This document shows, piece after piece, positions 1 through 8,864 of a stretch of 64,000 bases of DNA (within the stretch, counting starts at the first letter, position 1; every line of letters starts with the position of its first letter). A model generated the notes under the pieces. It was not told where the DNA came from. It saw only the letters and a list, made by a program, of their open reading frames with translations, and ran no database searches. The position numbers and the translations under genes are program-made. The DNA lies in contig NC_009879.1 in assembly GCF_000014345.1 (NCBI RefSeq), positions 1 to 64,000 of the forward strand, in the 5' to 3' direction. This DNA comes from Rickettsia canadensis str. McKiel. Its GTDB lineage: Bacteria > Pseudomonadota > Alphaproteobacteria > Rickettsiales > Rickettsiaceae.

Positions 1-822
1 ATGACAAAGCTAATTATTCACTTGGTTTCAGATTCTTCCGTGCAAACTGCAAAATATGCAGCGAATTCTGCTCTTGCACAATTTACTTCCATAAAACCAA
101 AATTATATCATTGGCCAATGATTAGAAATTTAGAATTACTAAATGAAGTATTAAGTAAAATAGAATCTAAACATGGTATAGTGTTATACACGATTGCCGA
201 TCAAGAACTAAGAAAAACATTGACAAAATTTTGTTATGAATTAAAAATCCCGTGTATTTCCATAATAGGTAAAATCATTAAAGAAATGTCTGTTTTTTCA
301 GATATTGAAATAGAAAAAGAACAGAATTTTAATTATAAATTCGATAAAACTTATTTTGATACGCTTAATGCTATAGATTATGCCATAAGACATGATGATG
401 GACAAATGCTTAATGAGTTACCGGAAGCTGATATAATATTAATAGGCCCTTCTAGGACTTCCAAAACTCCGACTTCCGTATTTTTAGCGTATAACGGTCT
501 AAAAGCTGCCAATATTCCTTATGTTTATAATTGTCCTTTTCCCGATTTTATAGAAAAAGATATAGATCAGTTGGTGGTAGGACTCGTCATTAATCCAAAT
601 AGGTTAATTGAGATAAGAGAAGCTAGATTAAATTTATTGCAAATTAATGAAAATAAAAGCTATACGGATTTTAATATAATACAAAAAGAGTGTTTAGAAG
701 TCAGAAAAATTTGTGAGCAAAGAAATTGGCCGGTAATTGACGTATCTACTAGATCAATAGAAGAAACGGCAGCTTTAATAATGCGTATATATTATAATAG
801 AAAAAATAAATATAATAAATAA
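1..822 (+). CDS. ppsR: PEP synthase / pyruvate phosphate dikinase regulatory protein
   Basis: 273-residue protein of the DUF299 (kinase-pyrophosphorylase) family, which reversibly phosphorylates a threonine next to the catalytic histidine of PEP synthase or pyruvate phosphate dikinase, controlling pyruvate-PEP interconversion in the cytosol. The P-loop-like motif GPSRTSKT is at residues 149-156, and the N-terminal part starts with the typical hydrophobic strand followed by SDSS. Length is normal for the family. Rickettsiae are known to carry PPDK, so PPDK is the likelier target; the target gene is not in this window. The ATG is the first base of the window, so upstream signals cannot be seen. 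Confidence 0.93.
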   Translation: MTKLIIHLVSDSSVQTAKYAANSALAQFTSIKPKLYHWPMIRNLELLNEVLSKIESKHGIVLYTIADQELRKTLTKFCYELKIPCISIIGKIIKEMSVFSDIEIEKEQNFNYKFDKTYFDTLNAIDYAIRHDDGQMLNELPEADIILIGPSRTSKTPTSVFLAYNGLKAANIPYVYNCPFPDFIEKDIDQLVVGLVINPNRLIEIREARLNLLQINENKSYTDFNIIQKECLEVRKICEQRNWPVIDVSTRSIEETAALIMRIYYNRKNKYNK

Positions 823-836
823 AAAGATTTTCATTA

Positions 837-865
837 TTTACAAGTAGAAGTCTATACTTTATAAT
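837..865 (+). promoter_or_regulatory. Possible sigma-70 promoter ahead of trxA
   Basis: A TTTACA-like -35 box (837-842) and a perfect TATAAT -10 box (860-865) are separated by 17 bases and point towards trxA. Position is plausible for a trxA-ABC exporter transcript starting near 872, but AT-rich DNA gives such matches by chance. Confidence 0.45.
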
Positions 866-887
866 TTTATTTATAGATGTTGTTCAC

Positions 888-1055
888 ATGGATCAGAAAA
901 AACACTATGTCGTTCCTGCTTTCACAGCAGTTAACAATAAGAAAACAGAAAGTATAAATTTAAATTTCAATAGTTCTATATTTTCAAAATTTTTCTGAAT
1001 TTCCGCATTTGTAGGAATAATATATAACCCATATGAACAATACCACAAAACATAG
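888..1055 (+). pseudogene. Short unrecognised reading-frame remnant
   Basis: An ATG at 888 opens a 36-codon frame (starting MDQKKHYVVPAF) ended by TGA at 996-998; the same frame continues open to a TAG at 1053-1055. This could be the stump of a gene once located between ppsR and trxA. I do not recognise it. It may equally be a leader peptide or chance frame. Confidence 0.25.
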
Positions 1056-1064
1056 AGGACAAGT

Positions 1065-1382
1065 ATGGCAAGTAACGTAAATGATAGCTCTTTTAAAAAG
1101 GAAGTATTAGAATCGGATTTACCGGTACTAGTCGATTTTTGGGCAGAATGGTGTGGGCCATGCAAAATGTTAACACCGATAATAGATGAAATCAGTAAAG
1201 AATTACAAGGCAAAGTAAAAGTACTTAAAATGAATATTGATGAAAATCCTAATACTCCTTCAGAATACGGTATTCGTAGTATTCCGACAATAATGTTATT
1301 TAAAAACGGTGAACAGAAAGATACTAAAATAGGTTTGCAGCAAAAAAGCTATCTTTTAGATTGGATTCATAAATTTGTTTAA
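1065..1382 (+). CDS. trxA: Thioredoxin
   Basis: 105-residue thioredoxin, the cytosolic dithiol reductant for ribonucleotide reductase, methionine sulfoxide reductase and similar enzymes. The active site WCGPC has Cys30 and Cys33; the cis-proline loop SIPT is at 72-75 (Pro74). Full length with a single thioredoxin fold. A good ribosome binding site (GAGG) lies about 8 bases before the ATG at 1065. The following ABC ATPase gene starts within 11 bases of the stop, so the two may be co-transcribed. Confidence 0.97.
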   Translation: MASNVNDSSFKKEVLESDLPVLVDFWAEWCGPCKMLTPIIDEISKELQGKVKVLKMNIDENPNTPSEYGIRSIPTIMLFKNGEQKDTKIGLQQKSYLLDWIHKFV

Positions 1383-1392
1383 TATTTATTTT

Positions 1393-2136
1393 ATGTCACT
1401 TAACCATTCAAAAGTATTGATAGAGATAACCGATGGTTATGTAGAAGGCATAGATACTCACAAAAGAGCTCAAGGTTTAAAACATTTTTTTTTAAAAAAG
1501 GGAGTTTCTCTTTCTCCAAATATACTCATATTAAATAATATTAATTTTTCTTGTTATGAAGGAGAAAAAGTAGCTTTTATAGGAACTAACGGTTCGGGAA
1601 AAAGTTCACTTCTAAAGCTAATCGCTGGAATATATCCTTTAAAATCAGGTACAATAAAAGTTCATGGAGATATTGCAGCAATTATAGATATGGGAGTTGG
1701 TTTTGAGTCAGAACAAACTGGTCGTGAAAATATAAAAATGTTAATGCTATATAATAATATGCTGGATAAATATAGCGAAAAAATTGAAAAAGAAATTATA
1801 GATTTTTCAGAACTCGGCAATAAAATTGATTTGCCTATAAAGATTTATAGCTCAGGTATGTTATCACGCCTTGCTTTTTCCGTGTCAATATTTCAAAATC
1901 CGCAAATCTTGTTACTTGATGAAGTTTTTGCAGCAGGTGATAGCTATTTTATAGAAAAATCTCTTAGTTTAATGAAGAATAAATTTAAAAACACTCCTAT
2001 TTCAATAATAGTAAGCCATCAAGAAGAAATTATAAAAGATAATTGCGATAGGTGTATTTTATTAAAAGACGGTAATATTATAGGTGATGGAACCCCATTA
2101 GAAATGTTTAAAATTTATAATAGACTTCTTGTATAA
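1393..2136 (+). CDS. ABC exporter ATPase, polysaccharide/polyol-phosphate type
   Basis: ATPase subunit of an ABC-2 type exporter resembling Wzt/KpsT/TagH proteins that drive export of O-antigen, capsule or teichoic-acid-like polymers across the inner membrane. Walker A is GTNGSGKS (residues 64-71 from the start used), signature YSSGMLSRLAFS, Walker B ILLLDE followed by VFAAGD, and a switch His in SHQEE. I chose ATG 1393; a TTG at 1375 would add six residues and overlap trxA. The last codons and the stop lie inside a dispersed repeat (2121-2279). The permease gene follows at 2295. The cargo cannot be told from sequence; rickettsial O-antigen-like polysaccharide is a reasonable guess. Confidence 0.88.
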   Translation: MSLNHSKVLIEITDGYVEGIDTHKRAQGLKHFFLKKGVSLSPNILILNNINFSCYEGEKVAFIGTNGSGKSSLLKLIAGIYPLKSGTIKVHGDIAAIIDMGVGFESEQTGRENIKMLMLYNNMLDKYSEKIEKEIIDFSELGNKIDLPIKIYSSGMLSRLAFSVSIFQNPQILLLDEVFAAGDSYFIEKSLSLMKNKFKNTPISIIVSHQEEIIKDNCDRCILLKDGNIIGDGTPLEMFKIYNRLLV

Positions 2137-2279
2137 CTTGCTTCTAAGGGTAATTTGTGAGTCGATCCGGTACTCGAATTCTTCACGTATGTTTTCTAAT
2201 ACGCTGTTGTTCTGTGTTCCGTGTTATCCTCCTCCTGCAAATTACTCCTTATTAGCTACATTATATGCAAGGAGTCTAA
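2121..2279 (+). repeat. Dispersed palindromic repeat R1, copy 1
   Basis: About 160 bases sharing a core (GCTTCTAAGGGTAATTTG, then GATCCGGTA, then TGTTCCGTGTT, then CAAATT.CTCCTTAT) with copies at 14021, 23144 (reverse) and 51901. The ends are roughly inverted (AGACTTCTTGTATA near 2122 against TATATGCAAGGAGTCT near 2277). It fills the gap between the ABC ATPase and permease genes and provides the ATPase stop codon. Size and style fit a Rickettsia palindromic element; I do not assign an RPE number. Confidence 0.8.
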
Positions 2280-2294
2280 TGGAGAAACTCATAA

Positions 2295-3071
2295 ATGATA
2301 AAGTATTTTTTTTCTAAAAAATACTGGCAGGCAATAGCATTATTGGTTAAAGCTTCTATAATTAGACAAAATAAGGATTCTTTTTTAGGTTCTTTATGGA
2401 GTTTAATTCAGCCTTTTATTCACATAATGGTAATTTCATATTTTTTCAGTTTTTTATTAAGACAACCAAGAGAATTTATGGTGATGAACTTAGTTGGCGG
2501 TCTTCCTTTATGGAGTTTTATAGTAAGCAGCCTAACGATTTGTTCAAGTTCTTTAGTTACACGTGATCAAATAATAAAAAAGGTTAGAATTTCTAAGACT
2601 TTTTTTCCTGTTTCAGATAGTTTAGGGCAATTATATAATTTAATTTGTTCATTTTCGGCAATGTATTTTGCTTTTATTTTATTATTTCCAGAAAAATTTT
2701 CTTGGCAAATAATATTTATGCCGGTATTAATTTTTCCTTTAATAATATGTGTGATTAGCGGCTCTATTGCAGTAGCATTTTTAACGCCGTATATTCGAGA
2801 TATTCCGCAAATATTAAATGTTATTCTTGGAGTTATTTATTGGAGTATACCGATAGTTTATCCGTATTCGTTAATTCCGGAATCTAAAAGGATATATTTT
2901 GAGTTTAATCCGTTCTTTTTAGTTATAAGACCTGTACAAGCATTGGTGATTGACGGAACATTACCGGATATGATATTAATAGTTAAGTCTGTTATAGTCG
3001 CATTTATCACTGTTTGTATAAGTTATTTTATTTACAGACAATTTTCTAAAAGAGTTATTTATTATTTATGA
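2295..3071 (+). CDS. ABC exporter permease, polysaccharide/polyol-phosphate type
   Basis: 258-residue ABC-2 family integral membrane protein (Wzm/KpsM/TagG-like), partner of the ATPase at 1393-2136. It has the family's N-terminal amphipathic segment ending QNKDSFLGSLWSLIQPF and about six hydrophobic membrane segments. Its stop overlaps the next start as ATGA (3068-3071), implying translational coupling to the oxidoreductase. A GGAG at 2281-2284, just downstream of repeat R1, can serve as ribosome binding site. Substrate not identifiable. Confidence 0.85.
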   Translation: MIKYFFSKKYWQAIALLVKASIIRQNKDSFLGSLWSLIQPFIHIMVISYFFSFLLRQPREFMVMNLVGGLPLWSFIVSSLTICSSSLVTRDQIIKKVRISKTFFPVSDSLGQLYNLICSFSAMYFAFILLFPEKFSWQIIFMPVLIFPLIICVISGSIAVAFLTPYIRDIPQILNVILGVIYWSIPIVYPYSLIPESKRIYFEFNPFFLVIRPVQALVIDGTLPDMILIVKSVIVAFITVCISYFIYRQFSKRVIYYL

Positions 3072-6000
3072 AACTTGGTTTTAATCTAGATTTTAATGAA
3101 TTAGATTTAACCGGACTTAAAAAATTAGATCAAATATTTTTAGATTATCTCTTTAAAGCTGATAGTTCTCTACATAAAGATTTAATATTATTTAGATCAA
3201 CTCCTTTCTCTATTATTCCACAAGATTATTCTGAATTTTTGTTAAAAATTTCCCCTTATTTAGATGATTTTTTAGCAGAGTTATTTTGTATTTCAAAAGA
3301 AGTGATAATTTCAAGGCTGAAACATAAAGATTTTGATATTATTTATGAATGTAAAAGAAAATTTGTTCAGCGTATTGCCATAAAAAAATATCCACCGGAA
3401 AAAATAAAAAATATTGATTTTGAAGAGATATATTTAAAGCTAACTGATTTAATAGGTACAAATTTTACTTCTAGAGAATTTGCAAAACAAATAATTATAT
3501 GGCAACAAGAGGAAGAGAGTTTCGTAGAAGAGTTAGACATAGCAGCACAATATGCAGCTTATATGGTTTATGGTCAATGTCATTCCAGCAAAAGTGTGAA
3601 TCTAGAAAAACTAAGTCTGGATCCCTGTTTTTACAGGGATGACATAACAAACGATAGTATATTGTTCAATCTCCCACAAAAACTAGATAAAGAAAATCTA
3701 ATAGACGATAAAAAAATATTAAAATATCAAAGGAATCAACGAATAGATTTTAATTATACTAATATCTTTTCAAATTTAGAGGAAGCTTTAAACAACTCTC
3801 ATTATTGCATTTATTGTCATAAGCAGGATAAGGATTCATGTTCTAAGGGAATAAATGTCATCCGGTGGCCGCCCCGCCGCCACGGGATCCAAAAAAAAAT
3901 TAAAAAAGACTGGATCCCGAGACTCGATCGCACAATGACAACCGGTTGTCCTTTAAAGCAAAAAATTTCTGAAATGAATTATGTTAAGGCACAAGGTTTT
4001 AACCTAAGTGCTCTTGCTATTATTGTTATTGATAACCCGATGGTTGCAGCAACGGGCCATAGGATTTGTAATGATTGTGTGAGAGCTTGTATTTATCAAA
4101 AGCAAGATCCGGTAAATATTCCTTTAATAGAATCTAATATTTTGGAAGAAACACTTAAATTACCTTATGGTCTAGAGATATATCTACTCCTTACCCGCTG
4201 GAACCCGCTTAATATTTATGCACCGCTTCCGAAAGAATCTACTAATTATAATATTTTAGTTACCGGTCTTGGTCCTGCAGGTTTTAGCCTTAGCTACTAT
4301 TTATTACGGTCAGGTCACAATGTTACGGCTATTGATGGCTTAAAAATTTCTCTCCTACCTTTTGATGTTAATAAACCTATCAAATTTTGGCATGAATATA
4401 AAAGTTTGTTATCGGAAAGAATGGCAAGAGGATTTGGAGGGGTATCAGAATACGGTATAACTATTCGCTGGGATAAAAATAACCTTGATATATTGCGGCT
4501 AATATTAGAGAGAAATGATAACTTTAAATATTATGACGGAGTGACTTTAGGTAGCAATATAATGAAAGAACAAGCTTTTAGTTTAGGCTTTGATCATATA
4601 GCTTTTTGCATTGGAGCAGGTCAGCCGAAAGTTTTAGATATAGAAAATTTTGAAGCTAAAGGCGTAAAAATGGCTTCTGATTTTTTAATGACTCTGCAAA
4701 GCGGAGGAGCATTTTTAGAAAATTCTAATGCTAATATGCTAATTAGGATGCCGATTGCAATCATAGGAGGTGGCCTTACTTCAATTGATGCGGCAACGGA
4801 AAGTCTATATTACTATAAAATGCAAGTAGAGAGATTTTTTAAAGATTATGAGCTTGCTGTTCAAAAATATGGTAAAGATTATATAGAAAAAGATTTAACG
4901 GAGGAAGATAAAGAAATAGCTGAAGAATTTATTGCTCATGCAAGATTATTTAAAGAAGTTAAGAATCATGAAGAATTAAGAAAGCTTTTTAATAAGCTTG
5001 GTGGTAGCACCATCTATTATCGTGGAAAACTGCAAGAATCACCTGCATATAAGTTAAATCACGAAGAGCTAATATATGCTATGGCACTTGGTATTGATTT
5101 TAGAGAAAATATGCAGCCTTTAAGGATTAATACCGATAAATATGGTCATGTAGAGTCTGTGACGTTCAGTATCATCCCACGACTTGATCACGGAATCCAG
5201 ATCCAGGGAAATTATCAGGACAATATTATGGATCCCGCGATTAAGTCGTGGGATGATACTGAAGTACTTAAAGCCAAAACCGTGATTATAGCAATCGGTA
5301 TAGAAAATAACCTTGAACTCGATGAGAATAAATATAGTTATTTCGGTGATTGTAACCCTGAATATTCAGGTAGTGTTGTTAAGGCACTTGCAAGTAGCAA
5401 GGAAGGATATGAAAATATTAACAAAAGACTTATAAATAATAACCCTAGCTTTAAAGATAGTTACAGAGACTTTATAACGCAGCTTGATTATTTATTAATC
5501 AGCAGAATCCATAAAATAAATATTTTAGATGATAAAACTTTTGAGTTGGTGATTCACTCACCTCTTGCTGCTAAAAATTTTAAGTTTGGTCAGTTCTTTC
5601 GCTTACAAAATTATTCTGAAGATATTGCTAAATTAATAGAACCGTTAGCCTTAAGCCCTACAGATATTGATATAGAAAAAGGTTTAATTAGTTTTATAGT
5701 TTTTGAAGTAGGTAAGTCTACTAGTTTATGTAAAACATTATCTGAAAATGAGAAAGTAGTGTTAATGGGACCGACGGGCATACCACTAGAAATACCTCAA
5801 AATAAAAAAATAGTTATTGTTGATTCCAAAGTCAGTAATGTAAGCTTGTTGAAAGTTTTAAAAGAAAATAATAATGAAGTTATATTTTTTACCTATCCTG
5901 ATATAAAAACCCGTAAATTGACTTCTGTGGATAGAGTAATAATTAATGCTTCTCCTGAAATAATAGAAGAATTGCAAAGTCTAAAAAATGAAATATTCGG

Positions 6001-6214
6001 TGAAAATACGGAGCTAATAGTTAGTGTTAATTCATCGATGCAATGTATGATGAAAGGAATTTGTGGACAATGTATACAAAAAGTTCGAGGAGAGCAGAAA
6101 TATATTTTTGCATGTAGCTGTCAAAATCAGAAAGCAGAAATAGTTGATTTTGAGAGTTTAAAAACTCGTTTACGCAAAAATTCTTTACAAGAAAAAATGA
6201 GAAGATTAGTTTGA
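3068..6214 (+). CDS. GltD/NfnB-like and PyrK/NfnA-like fused flavin iron-sulphur oxidoreductase
   Basis: 1048-residue cytosolic redox protein. After an unrecognised helical N-terminus comes a cysteine-rich [4Fe-4S] domain like that of glutamate synthase beta subunit (Cys247, 250, 258, 294, 334, 337, 341), an FAD site GLGPAG (400-405), a pyridine-nucleotide site GGGLTS (567-572), and a C-terminal ferredoxin-reductase-like part with a [2Fe-2S] motif (Cys993, 999, 1002, 1016/1018) as in PyrK/NfnA. This is the arrangement of NfnB and NfnA joined in one chain, but the first two C-terminal cysteines are spaced x5, not the usual x4. Three palindromic repeats are kept in frame (about residues 185-191, 264-291, 700-732), one between the cluster ligands Cys258 and Cys294. 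No glutamate synthase large subunit is nearby, so glutamate synthesis is unlikely; the physiological electron partner is unknown. Confidence 0.8.
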   Translation: MKLGFNLDFNELDLTGLKKLDQIFLDYLFKADSSLHKDLILFRSTPFSIIPQDYSEFLLKISPYLDDFLAELFCISKEVIISRLKHKDFDIIYECKRKFVQRIAIKKYPPEKIKNIDFEEIYLKLTDLIGTNFTSREFAKQIIIWQQEEESFVEELDIAAQYAAYMVYGQCHSSKSVNLEKLSLDPCFYRDDITNDSILFNLPQKLDKENLIDDKKILKYQRNQRIDFNYTNIFSNLEEALNNSHYCIYCHKQDKDSCSKGINVIRWPPRRHGIQKKIKKDWIPRLDRTMTTGCPLKQKISEMNYVKAQGFNLSALAIIVIDNPMVAATGHRICNDCVRACIYQKQDPVNIPLIESNILEETLKLPYGLEIYLLLTRWNPLNIYAPLPKESTNYNILVTGLGPAGFSLSYYLLRSGHNVTAIDGLKISLLPFDVNKPIKFWHEYKSLLSERMARGFGGVSEYGITIRWDKNNLDILRLILERNDNFKYYDGVTLGSNIMKEQAFSLGFDHIAFCIGAGQPKVLDIENFEAKGVKMASDFLMTLQSGGAFLENSNANMLIRMPIAIIGGGLTSIDAATESLYYYKMQVERFFKDYELAVQKYGKDYIEKDLTEEDKEIAEEFIAHARLFKEVKNHEELRKLFNKLGGSTIYYRGKLQESPAYKLNHEELIYAMALGIDFRENMQPLRINTDKYGHVESVTFSIIPRLDHGIQIQGNYQDNIMDPAIKSWDDTEVLKAKTVIIAIGIENNLELDENKYSYFGDCNPEYSGSVVKALASSKEGYENINKRLINNNPSFKDSYRDFITQLDYLLISRIHKINILDDKTFELVIHSPLAAKNFKFGQFFRLQNYSEDIAKLIEPLALSPTDIDIEKGLISFIVFEVGKSTSLCKTLSENEKVVLMGPTGIPLEIPQNKKIVIVDSKVSNVSLLKVLKENNNEVIFFTYPDIKTRKLTSVDRVIINASPEIIEELQSLKNEIFGENTELIVSVNSSMQCMMKGICGQCIQKVRGEQKYIFACSCQNQKAEIVDFESLKTRLRKNSLQEKMRRLV
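3621..3640. repeat. Short RPE-like hairpin inside the oxidoreductase gene
   Basis: Perfect 8-base arms (ATCCCTGT / ACAGGGAT) around a TTTT loop, directly followed by GACA; this resembles one end of the RPE that carries GGATCCCG...GGGATGAC. It is translated in frame. Confidence 0.6.
3857..3939. repeat. Rickettsia palindromic element (RPE-1 like) inside the oxidoreductase gene
   Basis: Begins GTCATCCGG and ends with ACAATGAC, with inner GGGATCC and GGATCCCG halves around an A-rich middle; this is the layout of RPE-1 elements described in Rickettsia. It is in frame, encoding about residues 264-291, and separates two iron-sulphur ligands. Confidence 0.8.
5167..5261. repeat. Rickettsia palindromic element (RPE-1 like) with 19-bp perfect arms
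   Basis: Outer arms at 5167-5185 and 5243-5261 are perfectly complementary over 19 bases, with further imperfect pairing inside. Translated in frame as about residues 700-732, between the second nucleotide-binding site and the PyrK-like part, so it probably forms a surface loop. Confidence 0.88.
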
Positions 6215-6221
6215 TAAGTAG

Positions 6222-6325
6222 TCATAGCGTGTCTTAAAACCACGGTATCTAGAAAAACAACTTATAATATAGCATTTTTCTAGTTTTTACTGGATTCTGC
6301 GATCAAGTCTCGGAATGGATAGAAT
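6222..6325. repeat. Intergenic RPE-1-like element
   Basis: Starts GTCATAGCGTG, has CTAGAAAAA and TTTTTCTAG halves around a middle stem, and ends with CTGGATTCTGCGATCAAG...CGGAATGGA. It lies between the convergent oxidoreductase and lpxA stops, and may act as a two-way terminator. Confidence 0.6.
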
Positions 6326-6332
6326 ATATAAA

Positions 6333-7127
6333 TCACTTTTCAAAATGGCAAAATGCTCTACTACTATCTTGATTAAGAAAATCAATAATTTGCATTACTA
6401 TAGAATTATTTTTATACTTCTCTGCAACTTGTTTAATACGCTCAGCAAAATTACCTTCGCTTGAAAAGATTTCTTTGATAGCCTTTAAAGCACTTAAAGA
6501 CTCTGCTTTATCAAATCCTTTTCTATTCATACCGATTAGGTTTAAACCCTCAAGTACTGCACGTTTACTACTTACAAGTCCGAACGGTATTACATCTGAT
6601 CCGACCGGTGATAGTCCGCCGATCATCGAATATTTACCGATTCTAGCATATTGATGTACGGCAGACAGCCCGCTGATTATTACATAATCACCTACCTCAA
6701 TATGACCTGCTAGGCTTACGTAATTGGCAAATACTACATTATTTCCGATTTTACAGTCATGGCCGACATGAACACCGACCATAAATAAATTATTATTTCC
6801 TATTCTTGTTATCATTCCACCGCCTTGGCTTCCTGCTTGCACCGTAACATATTCTCTAATAGTATTATTAGAACCGATTATCGTGCTTGATCTCTCATTA
6901 GCATATTTTAAGATTTGCGGTGGTTGACCAATTGATGCAAAAGGATAAATAATCGTATTTTCACCGATTTCAGTAATCCCTTCAATTACCACATGAGATT
7001 TTAGTTCTACATTATCATTAAGTACTACTTCAGCACCTATAATACAGTACGGACCAATTTTTACATTTTTACCAAGATTTGCACCTTCGGCAATTACAGC
7101 TGTAGGATGTATATTAGAATTTGACAC
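6333..7127 (-). CDS. lpxA: UDP-N-acetylglucosamine acyltransferase
   Basis: 264-residue LpxA, first step of lipid A synthesis: 3-O-acylation of UDP-GlcNAc by acyl-ACP in the cytosol. The left-handed beta-helix hexapeptide repeats are obvious from the start (IHPTAVI, AEGANLG, KNVKIG), and the catalytic histidine is His123 in HVGHDC. Length is typical. Follows fabZ by 7 bases in an lpxD-fabZ-lpxA operon read on the minus strand, a standard Gram-negative order. The last few residues (AFCHFEK) are short and not diagnostic. Confidence 0.97.
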   Translation of the reverse strand: MSNSNIHPTAVIAEGANLGKNVKIGPYCIIGAEVVLNDNVELKSHVVIEGITEIGENTIIYPFASIGQPPQILKYANERSSTIIGSNNTIREYVTVQAGSQGGGMITRIGNNNLFMVGVHVGHDCKIGNNVVFANYVSLAGHIEVGDYVIISGLSAVHQYARIGKYSMIGGLSPVGSDVIPFGLVSSKRAVLEGLNLIGMNRKGFDKAESLSALKAIKEIFSSEGNFAERIKQVAEKYKNNSIVMQIIDFLNQDSSRAFCHFEK

Positions 7128-7134
7128 TATATTC

Positions 7135-7569
7135 CTATGCTTTATCTTTAATCATTGCGGTAAATTTACTTTCTGCGGTTATTTCACCTTCAATTTTAAC
7201 TGTACTTGAAAATTTCCATACATTGGCTCTTTGCTGATCAATAACAGTATGGATATGCATAGTATCTCCAGGCTGCACAATTCTACGAAATTTTGAGTTC
7301 TCTATTGTCATTAAAAACACTTCTTTATTCTTAGTAGAACCTAAAGATTTAGCAACTAATATAGCTGCAAGCTGTGCCATAGCCTCAACCATTAGAACAC
7401 CAGGCATAACAGGTCTTGCCGGAAAATGCCCTGTAAATTGTGGTTCATTAACGGTAACGTTTTTAATACCTAGTATTGATTTGTTAAGATCAATTTCAAG
7501 TACTCTATCTACTAATAAAAATGGATAGCGATGAGGTATTAAATTCATAATTTCCGTAATATCCATCAT
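7135..7569 (-). CDS. fabZ: 3-hydroxyacyl-ACP dehydratase FabZ
   Basis: 144-residue hot-dog-fold dehydratase converting (3R)-hydroxyacyl-ACP to trans-2-enoyl-ACP in type II fatty-acid elongation. The catalytic pair is His48 ([11 protein letters not shown]) and Glu62 (VEAMAQ). Two ATGs are adjacent (7569 and 7566); either may be used. It abuts the lpxD stop, so expression is probably coupled. It balances fatty-acid flux against the LpxA and LpxD acyl-ACP users in the same operon. Confidence 0.97.
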   Translation of the reverse strand: MMDITEIMNLIPHRYPFLLVDRVLEIDLNKSILGIKNVTVNEPQFTGHFPARPVMPGVLMVEAMAQLAAILVAKSLGSTKNKEVFLMTIENSKFRRIVQPGDTMHIHTVIDQQRANVWKFSSTVKIEGEITAESKFTAMIKDKA

Positions 7570-8598
7570 TTATTTAGGTCTCTTTTTTATTAATTGTTTC
7601 ATAATAATAGATTGTCTATGCCAGTTCATGATATGAACTGCAGGACTGCCGCCGACAATTTTACCTGCCTCTATATTTTGTGCTACGCCGCTTTGTGCCG
7701 CTACCTGTACCTGGTCGCCTATATTTAGATGTCCAGCGATTCCTACTTGTCCTCCAAGAGCACAATATTTTCCAATTGTGCTACTACCTGCTATACCTAC
7801 TTGTGCTATGATAATAGAACCTTTACCTATTTTTACTCCATGTCCTATTTGTACTAAATTATCTATACAGCATAAATCTTCTATAATTGTATCTTGAAGT
7901 GACCCTCTATCAATAGTAGTGTTCGCACCGATTTTGACATTATTGCCGATTTTAACTATCCCTGTATGAAATATTTGATGATGTACACCTTTTTCAGTAG
8001 AAAATCCAAACCCGTCTTGTCCTATTTTTGCACCTGTGAGTATTACAACGTCGTCGCCTATAATTGCATAATTTATTGAAACATGTTGCTCTATTCTAGC
8101 GTTTCTGCCTAGGTTTACGCCTCTACCTATAAAACTTCCAGCTTCTATAATACTATTATCACCTATAATAACATCGTCTTCAATAACTACATTGTGACCT
8201 ATATAACAATTTTTTCCTATAATTGCTGAAGCTGCAACAATAGCTGATTTCATTATTTTAGCAGGATATGATTTAATAGGAGCATAAAAAAAATCAATCA
8301 ATTTGCCGTAAGCAAAATACGAGTTCTCAGCATGTATTAAAATGGTATTTGGATTTACTTCTCCCTTAAAATTTTTTGGCACGATACAAGCAGCAGCGTT
8401 AGTAGTTTTTAAAAATTCGGAATATTTTGTGTTACTTAAAAAGCTAATATCGTTTCGGGAGGCTTCTTGCAAAATTTTAATATCATGAATAACTATATCT
8501 TCATAAATCTTAGGATGCTCTATAATATCGTGCAAAAAATCTATAATTGTCGTTAGTTTTCGTGGTCCTAGATTTTTATAAAAATTACTACTTGCCAT
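7570..8598 (-). CDS. lpxD: UDP-3-O-acylglucosamine N-acyltransferase
   Basis: LpxD, third step of lipid A synthesis, N-acylating UDP-3-O-acyl-glucosamine. It has the N-terminal uridine-binding domain (about residues 1-100) followed by many hexapeptide repeats ([34 protein letters not shown]). I start it at ATG 8598 (342 residues, MASSNFYKN); the open frame goes on upstream to 8652 but that stretch is tRNA-Phe. First gene of the lpxD-fabZ-lpxA operon, just downstream of tRNA-Phe. Confidence 0.95.
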   Translation of the reverse strand: MASSNFYKNLGPRKLTTIIDFLHDIIEHPKIYEDIVIHDIKILQEASRNDISFLSNTKYSEFLKTTNAAACIVPKNFKGEVNPNTILIHAENSYFAYGKLIDFFYAPIKSYPAKIMKSAIVAASAIIGKNCYIGHNVVIEDDVIIGDNSIIEAGSFIGRGVNLGRNARIEQHVSINYAIIGDDVVILTGAKIGQDGFGFSTEKGVHHQIFHTGIVKIGNNVKIGANTTIDRGSLQDTIIEDLCCIDNLVQIGHGVKIGKGSIIIAQVGIAGSSTIGKYCALGGQVGIAGHLNIGDQVQVAAQSGVAQNIEAGKIVGGSPAVHIMNWHRQSIIMKQLIKKRPK

Positions 8599-8619
8599 AT
8601 AAAACTTCAGCAAAAATGG

Positions 8620-8695
8620 TGGTGGCCACGATTGGAATCGAACCAACGACACAAGGATTTTCAGTCCTTTGCTCTACCAACTGAGCTACGTGGCC
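8620..8695 (-). tRNA. tRNA-Phe (GAA)
   Basis: 76-nt cloverleaf on the minus strand. The acceptor stem GGCCACG (8695-8689) pairs with CGTGGCC (8630-8624), the anticodon loop CTGAAAA gives GAA, the T-arm contains GGTTCGATTCC, and the 3' CCA is encoded (8622-8620). It is directly upstream of lpxD and could be on the same transcript. Confidence 0.97.
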
Positions 8696-8705
8696 ATAAT
8701 AATTG

Positions 8706-8739
8706 AATGTCATTCCCGCGGGGAAGCGGGAATGACATT
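8706..8739. repeat. RPE-like hairpin between tRNA-Phe and dusB
   Basis: Perfect 14-base arms (8706-8719 and 8726-8739, AATGTCATTCCCGC) around a 6-base loop. The same TGTCATTCCxGC end occurs at 31200, 56311 and 57271, so this is a reduced copy of one palindromic family. Confidence 0.75.
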
Positions 8740-8864
8740 TTACTCAGAAAGAAACATAATTTAAGCTTATAATATATTAATCGTCTTTTGTCTATTCTTA
8801 ATTAGTAATATTAGACAAAAATACCTAATATGATATTATACGAATTTATTTTATAACGGTTGTT

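Noticed and set aside
2129..2317. Plus-strand open frame of 62 codons between the ABC genes
   Set aside because: It is the translated R1 repeat and overlaps both neighbours.
8599..8652. N-terminal extension of lpxD
   Set aside because: The extra codons are the 3' half of tRNA-Phe; the ATG at 8598 gives the family's usual start.
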